Notes under the pieces: generated by a model
The model's input: the letters and a program-made list of their open reading frames with translations, nothing else
Databases searched by the model: none
Told to the model about the DNA's origin: nothing
DNA from: Myotis daubentonii
Taxonomy: Eukaryota; Chordata; Mammalia; Chiroptera; Vespertilionidae
NCBI RefSeq assembly: GCF_963259705.1
Contig: NC_081847.1
Span: forward strand, 67,663,754 to 67,727,753
Direction: 5' to 3'
Length of the DNA: 64,000 bases
Made by a program: the position numbers and the translations under genes
Shown here: positions 48,833 through 60,442 of the stretch, piece after piece
How the letters are laid out: each line of letters starts with the position of its first letter
Position numbering within the stretch: the stretch's first letter is position 1

Positions 48833-49180
48833 CAGAAGGTGGGATTTTTTAAACTCCAGTTTCAAAGCCTTGATGAACTCTTCATTTGTGGTATAATTTT
48901 TTTAAAAACCTATTTCTTTTAAATTATACATTTTGGATTGGTTTGGGGATTGTAGGGTTATTTATTTATTTTTAGTGGGGGAGCAGAGGACAGGGGCTAA
49001 TTAATATGTTCTTATGGATAAGTTTTACTTTTTTCCAGCAAAATTCAGGTATTTGAATAATTGTAAATTTTTTTGCTTTTAAATTTTGTTAGTGCCATTC
49101 ATCATAGGATTTTTATACTTTAAAATGTCAACAGAGCATCACAAATGAGCTGTCATCTCAAACAAAACTATTAGTTTACA

Positions 49181-49395
49181 CACCCAGCCAGTGTGCTCAG
49201 TAATTGAGTGTCGACCTATGAACTAGGTCAGGGTTCCATTTCTGGTCAGAGCACATGCCTGGGTTGCAGGTAGGGGGCGTGCACCAGGCAGTTGATCAAT
49301 GATTCTCAGCTGATTAACGTTTCTATCTTTCTATCTCTCCCTCTACCTTCCTCTCTCTGAAATCAATAAAAAACAGTGGTATTTTTTAAAACCTA
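49181..49395 (+). mobile_element. VES SINE, degenerate
   Basis: cacccagccagtgtgctcag head; tail gaaatcaataaaaaac. Confidence 0.82.
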
Positions 49396-50334
49396 CTAGC
49401 TTATAAAATGTTCCTCTGGAAGATCTTTGGTTAGGGTCTTTCTGCAAAAGACCCGGGAGTTAATTCTTTGCTCAAAGGGCAACATTTTATTGAGCTAATT
49501 TTAAAATTCTCTTTCCTCCAATATTTGTTGTCAGGCAGACTATAGTTCAGTATGCAATATTCTACAAAGTAGCTGCCAGTGCTACAATTAATGAAGCAGA
49601 TAATATGTATTCAGGGTCTAGATTAGAATCAACACCTTCACATCCATTATACTTATTTGGGATGGGGGAGGGCAGGAGTGAAAACGAAGATTTTCTGGTG
49701 TGTTTCATTGGTCCCCAAACCCCTTCTAATCTGAACATGATGGGGCCCAGCTCAGGTGGTTTTTCTCAAATTTCATGAAAGCAGGTCAAGGTCTTTTGTC
49801 TCTGTTTAGGTAAAATATGGAAACTTGTCCAATAGTAATGACATCACTTGGCTCCTGACACCATTGTCCTCATAGGAATGTGGATACTGCACATATAGAA
49901 AGCTGAGACAATATTTGCTTACCCTCTAATACTTCAGACATTCCAGAACTCCTGTCACAGTGTTTACATTGTGTGGCTACTTATTTTTTCAATTGAGTTA
50001 AAATTATACTCGTATATGGTAAGAAAAAAGATTTAAAATCACTCTCTTAAAAGGAAAATAAGTAGCACTTGCTATAAATGGGATGAGAGACAACTGTGAA
50101 ATCATACAAGGTGGGAGAGAAGGAATTCCTTCTTGTGAGACTTGGCATCATTTCATGCTGCCCTCTAGGCTATAGTCAGGTGAGTACTTGCTCCACACTC
50201 TGAGAATCCCAATTCAACCAATTTTGCCCTGCCGCCCTGGTCAAGGAAGTTAATTGAGTTTATCTTTCAGGATCCCAGTGTTTTTGTTTTTGTTTTTTGT
50301 GTGTATTTGTGTGTTTAGTTTGTTTTCTTACTCT
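49396..50334. other. Non-coding stretch without recognised features
   Basis: AT-rich unique sequence; no repeats, exons or CpG clusters seen. Confidence 0.5.
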
Positions 50335-50512
50335 CACCTGAGGATATGTTTATTGGCTTTAGAGAGAAAGGGAGAGAGAAACATCAATTGTCTCCCATAT
50401 GCGCCCCAAGGATCGAACCCACAACCTAGGTATATGCCCTGACCAGGAATTGAACCTGTAACCTTTTGGTGCACAGGACAATGCTCCAACCAACTTAGCT
50501 GCCCAGACATGA
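50335..50512 (-). mobile_element. VES SINE, variant
   Basis: cacctgaggatatgtttatt tail on the left and aacttagctgcccagaca head on the right. Confidence 0.8.
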
Positions 50513-50775
50513 CTTTGTTTGTTTGTTTAATTACATTAGGGACAAGCAGAAAACTAAAGGAACTATCAACTCACCATCCTATTTTATGATCTGGCTGTTG
50601 ACAGTTCCCTAGTTAACTCTTAGTAACCCACATCAATCACTTAAATTTTGTGAAAATTATTGTGGGACAAACTCTCCACTTGTAAAATCTCTTAAGTAAA
50701 TCTGTATGTATTTTTTCTTATAAGGTAATTAGCCCATTGCCAAAAGGTTTTACCAATTTATTTTTATTTTATTTT

Positions 50776-50891
50776 TGTTAATCCTCACCCAAGGATACAA
50801 TTCCATTGATTTTTTAGAGAGAATGGAAGGGAGGGGGAGAGACAGAGAAAGAGGAACATCAATGTGAGAGAGACACATTCCATTGGTTGCC

Positions 50892-50936
<45 letters not shown>

Positions 50937-51108
50937 GAGCCAGGGATCAGGCCTGCCGGGTCTGATTTCAGTAAAGGGCACAAGACCAGGTTGCGGGCTC
51001 GATCCCCAGTGTGGGGCGTGCAGGAGGCAGCCGATTTATGATTCTCTCTCATCATTGGTATTTCTCTCTCCTCCTCTCCCTTTCTCTTTGAAATCAATTT
51101 TTTTTTAA
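50776..51108. mobile_element. Composite of a minus VES tail, CA repeat and plus VES tail
   Basis: 50776-50888 is the tail half of a reversed VES, 50893-50932 is (CA)n, and about 50975-51108 is the 3' half of a forward VES (gggctcgatccccagtgtgg to gaaatcaattt). Confidence 0.75.
50893..50932. repeat. (CA)n microsatellite
   Basis: About 20 CA units between two VES halves. Confidence 0.95.
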
Positions 51109-51109
51109 A

Positions 51110-51370
51110 AAGCCATCGTAATCAAAGCAACCCGGTACTGGCACAAAAACAGGCATATAGACCAATGGAACAGAACAGAGACCCCAGAAATCAACCCAAG
51201 TTATTACACTCAATTAATATTTGACAAAGGAGGCAAGAACATACAATGGGGTCAAGACACTCTCTTCAATAAATGGTGTTGGGGAAATTGGATGCAAAAA
51301 AATGAAACTAGACCACCAACTTACATCCAACACAAGGACAAGAATAAACTCAAAATGGATAAAATTCTTT
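51110..51370 (+). mobile_element. L1 ORF2 fragment
   Basis: Contains agccatcgtaatcaaagcaa, aacaggcatatagaccaatg and aaatggtgttggggaaattg, from the last third of ORF2. Confidence 0.85.
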
Positions 51371-51371
51371 T

Positions 51372-51591
51372 TTAAAAAAATATGTATTTTATTGCCTTTT
51401 TACAGAGAGGAAGGGAGAGGGATAGAGAGTTAGAAATATTGATGAGAGAGAAGCATCAATCAGCTGCCTCCTGCACACCTCCTACTGGGGATGTGCTCAC
51501 AACCAAGGTACATGCCCTTGACCGGAATCGAACCTGGGACCCTTCAGTTCGAAGGCCAAAGCTCTATCCACTGAGCCAAACCAATTACGGC
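51372..51591 (-). mobile_element. VES SINE in an L1 ORF2 fragment
   Basis: Reverse head gccgtaattggtttggctca; tail tgtattttattgcctttt. Confidence 0.9.
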
Positions 51592-51761
51592 ACATCATTT
51601 GTTTTCTGATTGGTGGAGTAACTGCTGACTCAGTGATGAAGAGGGGTGTGAGGTGAGAACAATGGGTAGTATATGATTAAGCATTTATCAAGGCCTAGTT
51701 TCAGCCCAGGCCTACAGAAGAAAAAGGCTGTCTTTGATCACACAATTATAATACAGGGAGT

Positions 51762-51843
51762 ATTATTATTATTATTGCTTGATTTTAGAGAGGGAGGGAG
51801 GGATAGAGAGAGAAAAAACATCAATTTGTTGTTCCACTTATTT

Positions 51844-51875
<32 letters not shown>

Positions 51876-52072
51876 GCCCTGACTGGGAATCAAACCATGA
51901 CCTCCTGGTTCATAGGTCTATGCTCAACCACTGAGCCACCCTGGTGGGGCTGTTGTTCCACTTATTATGAATTCATTGGTTGATTTTTGTATGTGTCCTA
52001 ATTGGGGATTAACCTCAGGACCTTAATGTATCAGGATGATGTTCTAACCAACAGCTACCTGGCTAGAGACAG
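51762..52072 (-). mobile_element. VES SINE split by another VES
   Basis: The outer element carries tgttgttccactta on both sides of a nested reversed VES head at about 51843-51952 that ends gccaccctggtggggc. The nested piece opens with (TTG)n and (GGT)n runs. Confidence 0.75.
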
Positions 52073-52129
52073 TAGGGACTATTCTTTAACAACGATTCCA
52101 GGAGTGCAATTTATCACAGTACAACACAT

Positions 52130-52230
52130 ACTTGGTTGAAATCCCTGTACTACCACTTACCGTGTGAGCTGGATCAAGAGACCTGTGCTGGGTTTCAGTT
52201 CCCTATTTACAAAACGGTGAAAATAATCTT
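52130..52230 (+). repeat. MIR-type fragment
   Basis: actaccacttaccgtgtgag and tttcagttccctatttacaa, MIR in forward sense. Confidence 0.55.
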
Positions 52231-52559
52231 CCCTCCAGTGGTTCAAGGAGAAATGGAGACCCCGAAGGTGTGTGTGGGTGTATGGTGGGGGCTCAGTACT
52301 GTAGACATGGATGCTCTTCCTCACCCTGCTATCAATTCGTGAAATAACCACCGTCTTGTCTCCCACTACTAACAGATTTCTCCCTGGGAAAGCCTTTCCT
52401 AGAGCAAACTTGGATCATGATTAGCTCTGGGCACTCAGGATTACTTGTTGGGCTGACCAGTGCCTTCGGGGAAAGGGACACTAATGGAAGGTCCAGTTTA
52501 TCCCCGTTTCCACCCTACTTCTTCGCGCACACACCCCTCCCCCACCCCGCCCCGCCCCC

Positions 52560-53480
52560 ACATTCATTATTCCGGGGGAACTAGAGGATGGATGGCTTAA
52601 ACAGGCGCCTGGATTTAACATGGCGCCGCCCTTTCCCTTGCAGGAGCCTCAAAGATGGCGATAACCACCGGGAGCAGACATGTTTGTCCCACGTGACCCA
52701 GGTCCAGGCCGGAGGCTGCCAGAGCGTGACGCAAGGTCGAGGCGGGGCTCCTTCCCCGCACCCTTGACGTCGAGCGCCTCGTGACAGGTACTTCCGCTCG
52801 GGGCGGCGGCGGTGGCGGAAGTGGGAGCGGAGCCGGAGTCTTGGCCTTAAAGCCCTAGGCGGCGGCTGTATTGGTGCTGGAGTCTGGGGAGATCGCCGAA
52901 GGGTCTGCTGGAATTGGAACTTGGACTGCTCCGTCCCCGTCCTCCCTTGCACCTCCTTCTCGGCGGGAGCCCTTGTGACACGCCCGGCTCGGAGCGCCCA
53001 GCGGAGCGGCCGAGGTAAGCCGCGGGCCCAGCCCGGCCGGCTGCCCGGCCCCATCCCCCTCCTTAGCCCCTCAGTCGCCAAGGCCTCGCGTCATCCTTTT
53101 CTTGGGCAGCTCTGGGTCCAGCCGGCGCTTGGCGCGGGGAGGCCGCGTCGCTCAGGCCCCGGGAGCAGGCCCGGCCTGGGAGAGGTCAGAGGTTGCTGGC
53201 TGTGACCTCTGGCCGGCTGGCCGACCCCTGGCCGGCGGTCACGGACGCCTTGTTTACTGGTCGCGTCAAGACTGGAGCCCCGGGAAGGTTTCCTGACTTG
53301 GTGGCCGCCGGGCACTGGGAGCCTTGTGCGGCGGTGGGACGCGCCGGTTGCGTTCCTTGGAGCGGCGATCGGGAGGGTGTCGGAGCCGATCCCCAGCTGT
53401 TGTGTCGGCTGGGGACCTAGTCGCCACCATCAGCGCGGGCATTGGTGAAATCGCCCAGGTCTGAGCCACTTTTCTGTCTC
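52560..53480 (+). promoter_or_regulatory. RAB7A: CpG island and promoter, probably RAB7A
   Basis: GC-rich and CpG-rich. Motifs visible: YY1-like aacatggcgccgcc (52617-52630) and aaagatggcg (52651-52660), E-box cccacgtgac (52688-52697), CRE-like TGACGTCG (52766-52773), ETS sites acttccgctc (52791-52800) and ggcggaagtg (from about 52814). No TATA box. Confidence 0.8.
52815..53014 (+). other. RAB7A: Probable non-coding first exon of RAB7A
   Basis: Inside a strong CpG island, the stretch from ggcggaagtgggagcgg to gcggagcggccgag is followed by a consensus donor GTAAGC. It resembles my memory of the mammalian RAB7A 5' untranslated exon (ggagtcttggcc, a ggcggcgg tract, aacttggac, ctcggcgggagccc). 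RAB7A encodes the late-endosome/lysosome small GTPase, and its coding begins in exon 2, outside the window. The position to the right of minus-strand RPN1 and the rightward direction match the conserved mammalian order. No coding sequence of RAB7A is visible, so the call rests on UTR similarity and synteny. The 5' boundary is approximate. Confidence 0.75.
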
Positions 53481-53789
53481 TTCGGTCGAACAGGCCCTGA
53501 CTCTTCGGTGCGAGAGGTCCCCTGAATACAGGCAGTGAGTCAGGTCACATGCACTGGGCTCGCCTCAAACACTTGTATACATGTGACACGCCTCTGGCTC
53601 TGGGAGACAGGGAACTTTTTATCATAAACATGTTACAGTAAACCCTGAAAGAAGTTGTCAAACTTACCGGGGGAAAGATGGTGGTTGGCTGAAGAGCTGT
53701 GTGTGAATTACAACCGCGCGTCGGCGGCCGTCTTGCTGCTTAATGGTTCCTCAAAGTGGGAAAATGGAGAATAATCCTAGCAAACATTT

Positions 53790-53990
53790 GACTACTTATA
53801 CTATGCTGTGCAGCATGGCAAGGTCGTTGCAGAGATAATCTTTAATTCTCAGAGCAGCCATTATAAAGTACCGTTATTGTGCCCATTGTAGATAGGGAAA
53901 TCAGAGAACAGAGAGGGTGTCGTTGGTCTAAGGTCACACAGCTGCTAAGTTACGCAGCAGAGATTCAAGCGCAGGCAGGCAGACGCCAGA
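53790..53990 (-). repeat. MIR-type ancient SINE
   Basis: gtagatagggaaatcagaga then taaggtcacacagctgctaa, MIR core in reverse, in probable RAB7A intron 1. Confidence 0.65.
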
Positions 53991-54579
53991 GCACTGCTCT
54001 CGGCCTGTGGGTGCGGTGCTTCCAGGTGACCCTGAAGCTTGTGATTTATCTTCTGCCACCTGGTATCTGCCTGTCTCCCTCTCTGTCGCCTTTCTTTTCT
54101 AGTGATGTCATTTGAAACCCTCCTTTGGTGAAATTAGTTCTACCCCAAAGCCGTAAAACACTCTTGTTTTCAGTTGTGACTTTTAACACATCTTTTTGTA
54201 GTGTGATGCCAGTAAATTAGGAGCTCTAGAATTCTAACAAAGTACTGAATTGAGTTTGTAAATTTTGGTTACCTAAATCTTCCGTCAAATGAAGTAGGCC
54301 TGGCTATCCTGCCATGTCCACCTTTCTTAAAACCTTAGTACATTGTGTATAGCCAGTAGGTTCTTTCTGGTTGAAAATAACTGTATCTTCTCTTTGGATT
54401 CCAAAAGAATAGGCTCTTGTCTCCTGCTTGTGACTTAAGCAGCTTATTAGCTGTATGACTGCTCATCCGTGGAATAATAGCCCCCTATTAGTGTGTGTCT
54501 CTCTTCAGACTTGGGAGAGAGTTTGTTCAGATTTAAGTCTAAGAACTGGAAAGGGAGTTGTAAGTATTTCTTGTTTTGT

Positions 54580-54750
54580 TTTTTTGTAATTTTTATTTAT
54601 TGATTTTTAGGGAGAGAGAGAAGCAGTGATTTGTTCTATTTATTTGTGCATTTATTGGTTGATTTTGTATGTACCCTGACCAGGGGTCCAATCTGCAACC
54701 TTGGCATATCGGGACAATGCTCTAACCATCTGAGCTACCCAGCCAGGGTC
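54580..54750 (-). mobile_element. VES SINE, variant
   Basis: attggttgattttgtatgta middle and gagctacccagccagggt head in reverse. Confidence 0.82.
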
Positions 54751-54817
54751 AAGATGTGAGTACATCTGAAGATACTGTCGAAATTCAAGCTTAGTATTAC
54801 AATTCTAATTTCTTTTT

Positions 54818-55031
54818 TAAAAGTATATTTTTATTGATTTCAGAGAGAAAGGGAGAGGGAGGAATAGATAGAAACATCAATGATGAGAGAGAGTCATTGA
54901 TTGGTTGCCTCCTGCACGCTCCACACTGGGGATTGAGCCACTGCCGGGGCATGTGCCCTGACTGGGAATTGAACCGGTGTCTCCTGGTTCATAGATCAAT
55001 GCTCAACCATTGAGCCACACCAGCTGGGCTC
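54818..55031 (-). mobile_element. VES SINE
   Basis: ttttattgatttcagagaga tail and gagccacaccagctgggc head. Confidence 0.88.
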
Positions 55032-55796
55032 TTTCTTATTTTTTTTTTAACTTTGCTACCCAGCCTAATATATTTAAAGTGAGTAATAAGTATGGTAGCC
55101 TTAAGTAATATGTTACGTTTAGAGGAGAGTATGATAAGCACCTTTTCATTTAGTCATCAAATGTTTTGAGTATCTGCCATGTATCAGGCATTGCTGGATA
55201 TTGACTCAGGGAGACAGGCATTGTTCCTGTCCTCAAGGAAATAAAAAATGGCGAGTGATCATGGCCAAGCATATTGTTGTGGAATGGCTTGGCTGTAGAA
55301 CTTGAGGCTTTTGGAAAGAGGAGTTATTTCTTATCTGCGAGTAAATCCATAGTGTTTTGGCTAACTTAAAGGCTTTGTTAATTTAACAGCATTTGTATGG
55401 TTTGCTCTTTAAGAGAGTATGGAAGAGAATATTATGGTTTCTAATTGATCATGTTTTTTGAAGAGTAACCTTCAACAATAAGCTTGTTTCTCCTTTTGCT
55501 CTGATGGGAGGGAGTTCATGTCCTGCCATTTAAGCTGCAAATGCTAGCTGTTGCAGTGCCCTTAGAACAAAGACACATTTGGCTTGCTGGATTTTTCTTC
55601 TTCAGCTGATGAGGAAAGTTTAATGTAGTGCCTACCAGCCACAGTACCAGCATCATCCTAGATAAAATCTATGCTACCCATCTCCCAAAACTGTGTTGGC
55701 TCCCTCTTCATTAAAAGGGGATCTGAGTTGCATTTATAGAACTGCAGAGTAAACAAACAGAAAGGTGGAATGTAGGAGAAGGTACTAAAAATGTTT

Positions 55797-55830
55797 TTGT
55801 TTTGTTTTGTTTTGTTTTGTTTTGTTTTTA
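55797..55830. repeat. (GTTTT)n pentanucleotide repeat
   Basis: About six gtttt units. Confidence 0.9.
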
Positions 55831-57796
55831 GTATATTCCTCCAGATCATCGTTAGCAACCACTTGAGGCAACATTTTTATTTTTATTTAACTTTGCAACA
55901 ACTGGGTCTAAGCCCCCAAACCCCCATAATTAAAAAGCATTGCTTTATAATAAAAGTGTGTCTTTCCCGACCCCACAACCAAGTGATTCAAAAAGGTTTT
56001 GATTTTTGATTAGCTTTGAATAAATCTCTAAAGACATCTGCACTAATAACATTTTCTGCCCTAACATTTGATTTGATATTAGCCTTTCTGTGCAAAAATG
56101 TAGCAAACCCAGACTCCAAACCACCCAGGTGTGACAATTGTCTTAGATACTGTTCCTCTCTGAGATTTGACATATTTACCATTATTGCTGTGATAAATTG
56201 TCTGGTATTCCATTTATATAATTCAACACTCATAGCTAAGGAAGATTTGACCAGATATTGGACTGGGAGTTACAGGTAAGGTCTTCCAGGGAAGTAAGGA
56301 GAGGAGTCCTCCCTGAGTAAGACTAAAGAGGGGTTCCCCTTGGTACTGACGCCATTCTCTAAAGGAGACTGAAGCTTTAAAAGTTAACTACTCCCTTCCA
56401 CCCCATTTTGTACCTACTGAATTTCTGCTGACTCTTAATCGCCCATGTAACATTGCCATGTATTCCAGGCATCCATTCCTATGTGTTATTAAACACTTAT
56501 CTATTAATGCCATCTAATAGATCTCTATGTTTGTCTGCAGTTTGCTGCAGCAACATTCTGCAATATGTCTGTATTTTCAGTTATTTACTCTCACATTTTC
56601 TTTCAGTTTTCTGCCATTTTCCCTCCACATATGCATTATACACAGAAAAAATAGTTTGCATTTGTTTTTTAAAACTTCTCGTGGTGTTTGGGTAAAAGTG
56701 ATGTGGTAGATGAAATCAGAACAGGCTTTTTAGCAGTGTTTCTGACTAGTTTCAATTTTAGTACTCCAGTCTGATTTCAAAATCAAATTTAAGAATAGCT
56801 ACTTGCAAAATGTCTTTTGGGGGAAGAAAGAGAGCTTGGATGTTGAGTCCAGTGGTGACATACAGTATTGACCTTGTTCATTTGCCTGAAGATACAGTAC
56901 TTGATGCAAGGGACCTTACGCCTTGCCTATGGCTCCCTGTTTAGGTGATGTCATCACTGCCGTGGATATCAGTCTGACTGATTCTGTTGTCCATTTCCTG
57001 GCCGCTTAGGACTGCTTTATGTCAGTACAGAACAAATCTGAGGGCGCATATTAAGGGAGGCCTCTGCACTGGGCAGTGTTAGGAATTCTGTAACTTGCTT
57101 GGTTCTCAAATGCACTTGTGTGACTGCTGCCAGACACAGTGAAGGAGCGGCTGGCTCGCTCTGTTTTCCCTTCTCTTTCAAGTAAAGATGCCTTGCTTCT
57201 TACTACTACTTTCCTGGAGTTATCCAGCTCAGTTCAGGAATCCTTTAACAGTTACATTGTGGTACATTTGAAATGCAGAATAATATTGGATGTAAGCTTG
57301 TAATTGAAAAAAATTTTTAATTTTTTAAAAAATTGCATTGTAAGTAAATAGTTATGTCATTGGTCTCCAGTCTTTGTATGCAATTTTAATTAAAAAGTTT
57401 TATTTCCATATGACAAACCTTTTAGTTTGAGTTACTTGAATATACATGTCAAAGCTACTGTGAATTTTCAAAAAACCCAGCCGTAGCAACGTAGACTTTA
57501 AAAATAGTGCCTATTACATATGGTATTTAATCAGTCTACCAACAATTCTCTGTGCACCTGCAGATCTGGGAATCCCTGAAGTAACTTTGGGTCATCTGAG
57601 TAGCAGGTTAAGTGCCGCTCTTAACACATTGCGTACCGCATAGAAATCTCTAAGACATATGCCAGGGACCGCACGTTTTTGGGCAAACTGCACGTTATTT
57701 AAATCATCATAACTACAGATCATAAAGCACTTTAGGTGTTGTTTTTCAATAATTATAACATTTTTATTTACAAAAACAATTAAACAATTAAAGTTC

Positions 57797-58279
57797 CTAG
57801 TACTTTTTTAACGTATGGTACTGCGTAAAACATTTTCCTCTATGAAGAGGGACCAAACAAAATTTACATAAGTATCTAGATTCACTCCTTTTTCCATGGG
57901 CGGCACAAACTCTGAAGTCTCTCGTAGGAAATCTTTTCTTTCCACTCGCTGGAATATACATAGGTTCATGCTGCTTCATATCACCTGACAACCTTTTGGG
58001 TGGATCTTTATGAGGTGCTCTCCTTGCACCCCCAGGGGAAGGGCTGGACAGATTTGTCTCTGGTTCCAGAGAGCCTTCATTATTGTCATCCGTTATCCAG
58101 TCTCTCGCCACCGATAGCAGAAACTGTTTATACTTCATTTTTGCTTGTAGATTGAGGACATTGTACACTCTAAATGAATTGAAAAGTCCACAGTTTATAA
58201 GGTACAGCACTACTTTTTTTGTCCATTTCATCGTTTTCCTTAGAATGGAACAATATGAAAGGAAGTGTATCAGTTTCAT
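57797..58279 (-). pseudogene. piggyBac transposase, C-terminal fragment
   Basis: An open stretch of about 160 residues matches the end of piggyBac-type (DDE_Tnp_1_7) transposases. It has a KWTKKVVLYLINCGLFNSF helix block, the ARDWI motif, and a cysteine/histidine-rich tail (RVCAAHGKRSESRYLCKFC, then PLHRGKCF and QYHT). That cross-brace zinc finger is typical of the family. The N-terminal and catalytic DDD core is missing, so no active enzyme can be made from this copy. The frame is open throughout, suggesting a fairly young copy. Confidence 0.85.
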
Positions 58280-58491
58280 TGGTTTCCTTCCTTTTTCTGA
58301 GAGAGGGCATTTCTAAAAGCGCCAGGAACTTGAAGACGAAGACTATTCGAATGACCAAAATACAATGTAACTGCAATGCTTTATGGGTTCGTGCAATTAT
58401 ATAGTTTTTCGTAGATTGACCTGAACCGTTTCCACCAATGAGATCGCTTCATTCGATGTGGACAAGACAGTGTGTTGACATCTAAGGTCCA

Positions 58492-58578
58492 TAACAGATG
58501 GCGCGTGAAAAACGAGAAAACTCGTGAGCGGTCCTTAACAGATGGTGCGCGAAACACAAGAAAGCTCGTGTGCGGTAC
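58492..58578. repeat. Subterminal tandem repeat of the piggyBac element
   Basis: Two imperfect units of about 43 bases, each starting taacagatgg and ending gcggtcc or gcggtac. The first contains the small palindrome CGAGAAAACTCG. Such subterminal repeats are often transposase-binding sites. Confidence 0.7.
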
Positions 58579-59058
58579 TAAAGGTGTTAAATCCTCTGAT
58601 GGTTGTTAAAGACCATTAATGTTTTGTAGAAATCTTCCTACACAGTATTTATTTTTTAATGCTTTCTAATATTTGTGTAGTGCTTACAATTTGCATAGGA
58701 TTTCATTTAATGCTGCCAGCAACTGTGTAGGCTTAGAGGGGTAGCCATTTCTGTATTTTCTGTCTGAGATAACTGAGGCTGAGTGCTCAGGTGTCCTAGC
58801 TACCCAGAATGCTAATCTAGGTCTATTGAAACATAGCTCAGTGATCTTCCTCAAGCACCGTCCTGTCTTTTTGATTATACATGATTACCATAAAGGCCTC
58901 AGCATTTGACTGCTTATAAAAATGTATCTTTCTCCCATAATTTTACTTAAATGGCATTTCTCTTTCGCTGATTATTAAATCTGTCAGTTCTTATGGGGGA
59001 GGGAAGCTAGGAATATACAGAAGTAAAAAGAAGAAAAAATTAAATTCAATACCTAGAG

Positions 59059-59214
59059 CAGGGGTGGGGAATGTCTGGCCCTGCCAAGGCATTAGGGTTG
59101 AGTTAATTAAATGTTTGACCAAATATAGCAGGCTAATTTTTAAGTTGATAATTTTGTATGGCCTGTGAATGATGTTATAATGGCCCTTGGCAGAATAAAG
59201 GTTCCCCACCCCTG
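59059..59214. mobile_element. hAT-type MITE with 8-base duplication acctagag
   Basis: Terminal inverted repeats CAGGGGTGGGGAA on both ends. Perfect duplications of acctagag lie at 59051-59058 and 59215-59222. 156 bases. Confidence 0.92.
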
Positions 59215-59371
59215 ACCTAGAGGAAGACCAAGGTGTTAACTGGTTATTTTCTTTCTATGAATATATACCTTAATACATTACTTCCTTTATAAAATTGAAT
59301 ACAAAATATGGTGTGAGAATTTAACTGAGGAGGGGACTGAACACTCTTGGATTCTTTGACCTGCGGGACTT

Positions 59372-59595
59372 TTTTTTTTTTTTTAATATATTTTATTGAT
59401 TTTTTTACAGAGAGGAAGGGAGAGGGATAGAGAGTTAGAAACATCAATGAGAGAGAAACATCGATCAGCTGCCTCCTGCACATCCCCCACTGGGGATGTG
59501 CCCGCAACCAAGGTACATGCCCTTGACCAGAATTGAACCCGGGACCCTTGAGTCCGCAGGCCGATTCTCTATCCCCTGAGCCAAACCGGTTAGGG
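59372..59595 (-). mobile_element. VES SINE
   Basis: Reverse head gccctaaccggtttggctca; flanked by tgcgggactt on both sides. Confidence 0.92.
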
Positions 59596-59774
59596 CTCTG
59601 CGGGACTTCTAATAACGCTCAGCGATGAGAAGCTGGAAATTATCTCCTGGGGATCATAAGACTCTGTATTTTTCAAATGTTTAATGGCAGTAGGTAAAGA
59701 GCCTAATGATGCATCCCATTGCAGAATAAGGTTTATTTGCCATGGTGACACTGGACAAGTAGCGTGTTGCCCTT

Positions 59775-60395
59775 AATTTTTAGTAATTTGTCATTTAGTA
59801 TTTGAAGTAGAACCATACATACGGAAAAGTGCACAAATAAGTGAAGTTGAAAATTTCCATAAACTCAGAAATTCCCTTGTGCCTCCTTCAAGTCATTATC
59901 ATTCCCTCCTCTCAGGGTAATGAGTCTGATGATTTTTAACACTTAATTTTGTCTGATTTGAGCTTTTGTATACATGGAATCATACACTATGTACTATTCT
60001 GCATCTGGTTTCTATGACTCAGTATTATTTTTGAGATACTGTTCTATGTAGTAGCAATTCCATTTTCATTGCTCAGTAGTATTCCATTATGTGAAATACT
60101 AGAATGTATTTATTAACTTTTTTTTTTTCTTTTAAGAGAGGAAGGGAGCAGGAGAGAGACAGAAACATCTATGATGAGAGAGAATCATTGATTGGCTGCC
60201 TCCTGCACGCCTCCCACTGGGGATTGAGCCCACAACCCAGGCATGTGCCCTGACCAGGAATCTAACCATGACCTACTAGTTCATAGGTCGATGCCTAACT
60301 ACTTAGCTACACTAGCCAGGCTATTTTTAACTTATTGATGGGCATTTGTGTAGGATATAGTTTATGGCTGTTGCAAATAAAGCTGTATGAGTACA
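59775..60395 (-). mobile_element. Old L1 3' fragment split by a VES SINE
   Basis: Degenerate L1M-type text (gtattccattatgtgaaata on the left; gatgggcatttgtgtagg on the right of the SINE at 60119-60321). Confidence 0.55.
60119..60321 (-). mobile_element. VES SINE in an old L1
   Basis: Reverse head gcctggctagtgtagctaag at the right; T run and aagagaggaagggag at the left. Confidence 0.85.
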
Positions 60396-60442
60396 CATTT
60401 CCATTGAATTAATACAGAAGAGTGGAAGGCTGAGTTTTAGAG

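Larger units (their letters stand above)
57621..58590 (-). mobile_element. Internally deleted piggyBac-family element
   Basis: Bounded by TTAA at 57621-57624 and 58587-58590. The ends match as inverted repeats: TTAACACATTGCGTACCGCA on the left and TTAACACCTTTAGTACCGCA when the right end is reversed, 17 of 20 identical. Subterminal repeats occur near the right end. The interior keeps only the 3' part of a minus-strand transposase gene. Full-length piggyBac elements are roughly 2.5 kb, so more than half is gone. Confidence 0.88.

Noticed and set aside
52581..53081. A 166-codon minus-strand open stretch in the RAB7A CpG island
   Set aside because: Composition is explained by GC-rich DNA; no domain, splice context or family resemblance.
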